From contig JAGGTC010000069.1 in the NCBI GenBank assembly GCA_021163945.1, positions 1-6,132 of the forward strand: a DNA stretch of 6,132 nucleotides, read 5' to 3'. The notes beneath the pieces were generated by a model, which had not been told where the DNA came from, did no database searches, and saw nothing but the letters and a program-made list of their open reading frames with translations. The DNA comes from Deltaproteobacteria bacterium (lineage in GTDB: Bacteria; Desulfobacterota; Desulfofervidia; Desulfofervidales; DG-60). This document shows positions 6,005-6,132 of the stretch, piece after piece (positions within the stretch are counted from its first letter, which is position 1; each line of letters opens with the position of its first letter). A program made the translations under genes and the position numbers.

Positions 6005-6019
6005 CTAGGCCTTATGTTA

Positions 6020-6036
6020 AAGGCATGATAATTGCA
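6020..6036 (+). promoter_or_regulatory. Sigma54-like promoter of the CBS-domain gene
   Basis: AAGGCATGATAATTGCA has the essential GG-N10-GC spacing, a full TTGCA -12 element and GGCATG in the -24 element, but lacks the preceding YT. Predicted +1 is near 6047, the first base of the Shine-Dalgarno, so the leader would be about 13 bases, close to that of gap. The short leader and weaker -24 leave some doubt. Confidence 0.45.
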
Positions 6037-6059
6037 CTTTGCCATTAAGGAGGTGGATT

Positions 6060-6132
6060 ATGAGGATAGGAGAGATAATGACTGACAAGGTAGAGTATAT
6101 AGAAAATGAGGCAAAAATTTATGAGGCTATAA
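6060..6132 (+). CDS. CBS-domain protein, N-terminal fragment (runs off right edge)
   Basis: Twenty-four codons are visible: MRIGEIMTDKVEYIENEAKI followed by YEAI. This is the characteristic opening of a CBS domain (x-IxEIMT-xx-V-xxI-xxxx-xI-xEAI), a module that works in pairs and often binds adenine nucleotides to control an enzyme, channel or transporter. The rest of the gene lies outside the window, so it cannot be said whether this is a stand-alone CBS pair or the start of a larger protein. The start is well supported by AAGGAGG (6047-6053), six bases before the ATG. It is divergent from the cytidylate kinase-like gene and appears to have its own sigma54-like promoter. Confidence 0.7.
   Translation, partial: MRIGEIMTDKVEYIENEAKIYEAI

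Noticed and set aside
4225..6048. Plus-strand open frames of 79-134 codons opposite gap and the kinase-like gene
   Set aside because: They are antisense to clearly recognisable enzymes and have low-complexity, non-family sequences; one also runs across the divergent promoter region.

Overview
The window looks like a piece of a fairly AT-rich bacterial chromosome. Frequent AGG/AGA arginine and ATA isoleucine codons, a Cache-PAS histidine kinase paired with an NtrC-type regulator, and several sigma54-like promoters fit a Desulfobacterota/Thermodesulfobacteria-type organism, perhaps a thermophile. That placement is inference from style and gene content, not from a marker gene.

Layout. Bases 1-318 (minus) hold the N-terminal part of an exported protein that runs off the left edge. 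A 212-base divergent region (319-530) follows. It carries a sigma70-like promoter facing left, a sigma54-like promoter facing right, and a long hairpin that can pair only in RNA made from the plus strand. A possible 24-codon leader peptide begins in the hairpin loop and its stop overlaps the kinase start as TAATG. Next is a two-component operon: a membrane sensor histidine kinase (531-2561) and a sigma54-dependent response regulator (2567-3952). Converging on it, only 12 bases away, is a minus-strand group read right to left: a cytidylate-kinase-like protein (5957-5217), type I glyceraldehyde-3-phosphate dehydrogenase (5171-4164) and a 62-residue acidic protein of unknown function (4153-3965). 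At the right edge a CBS-domain protein starts at 6060 on the plus strand.

The most interesting signal is regulatory. An identical 19-base sequence lies just upstream of both the kinase-like gene and the GAPDH gene. In gene orientation it contains CTGGTATAAATTTTGCT, a full match to the sigma54 -24/-12 consensus. A weaker match faces right before the CBS gene, and another precedes the histidine kinase. So up to four sigma54-type promoters sit within 6 kb of a gene for a sigma54 activator. The working hypothesis is a local sigma54 regulon: the kinase senses a periplasmic signal, phosphorylates the regulator, and the regulator switches on its own operon together with a glycolytic/gluconeogenic enzyme, a nucleotide-kinase-like protein and a CBS protein. 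The promoter matches are visible in the sequence; the link to this particular regulator is inferred from proximity.

No RNA genes, insertion sequences, CRISPR arrays or convincing intrinsic terminators were seen. No gene-free stretch exceeds 300 bases.
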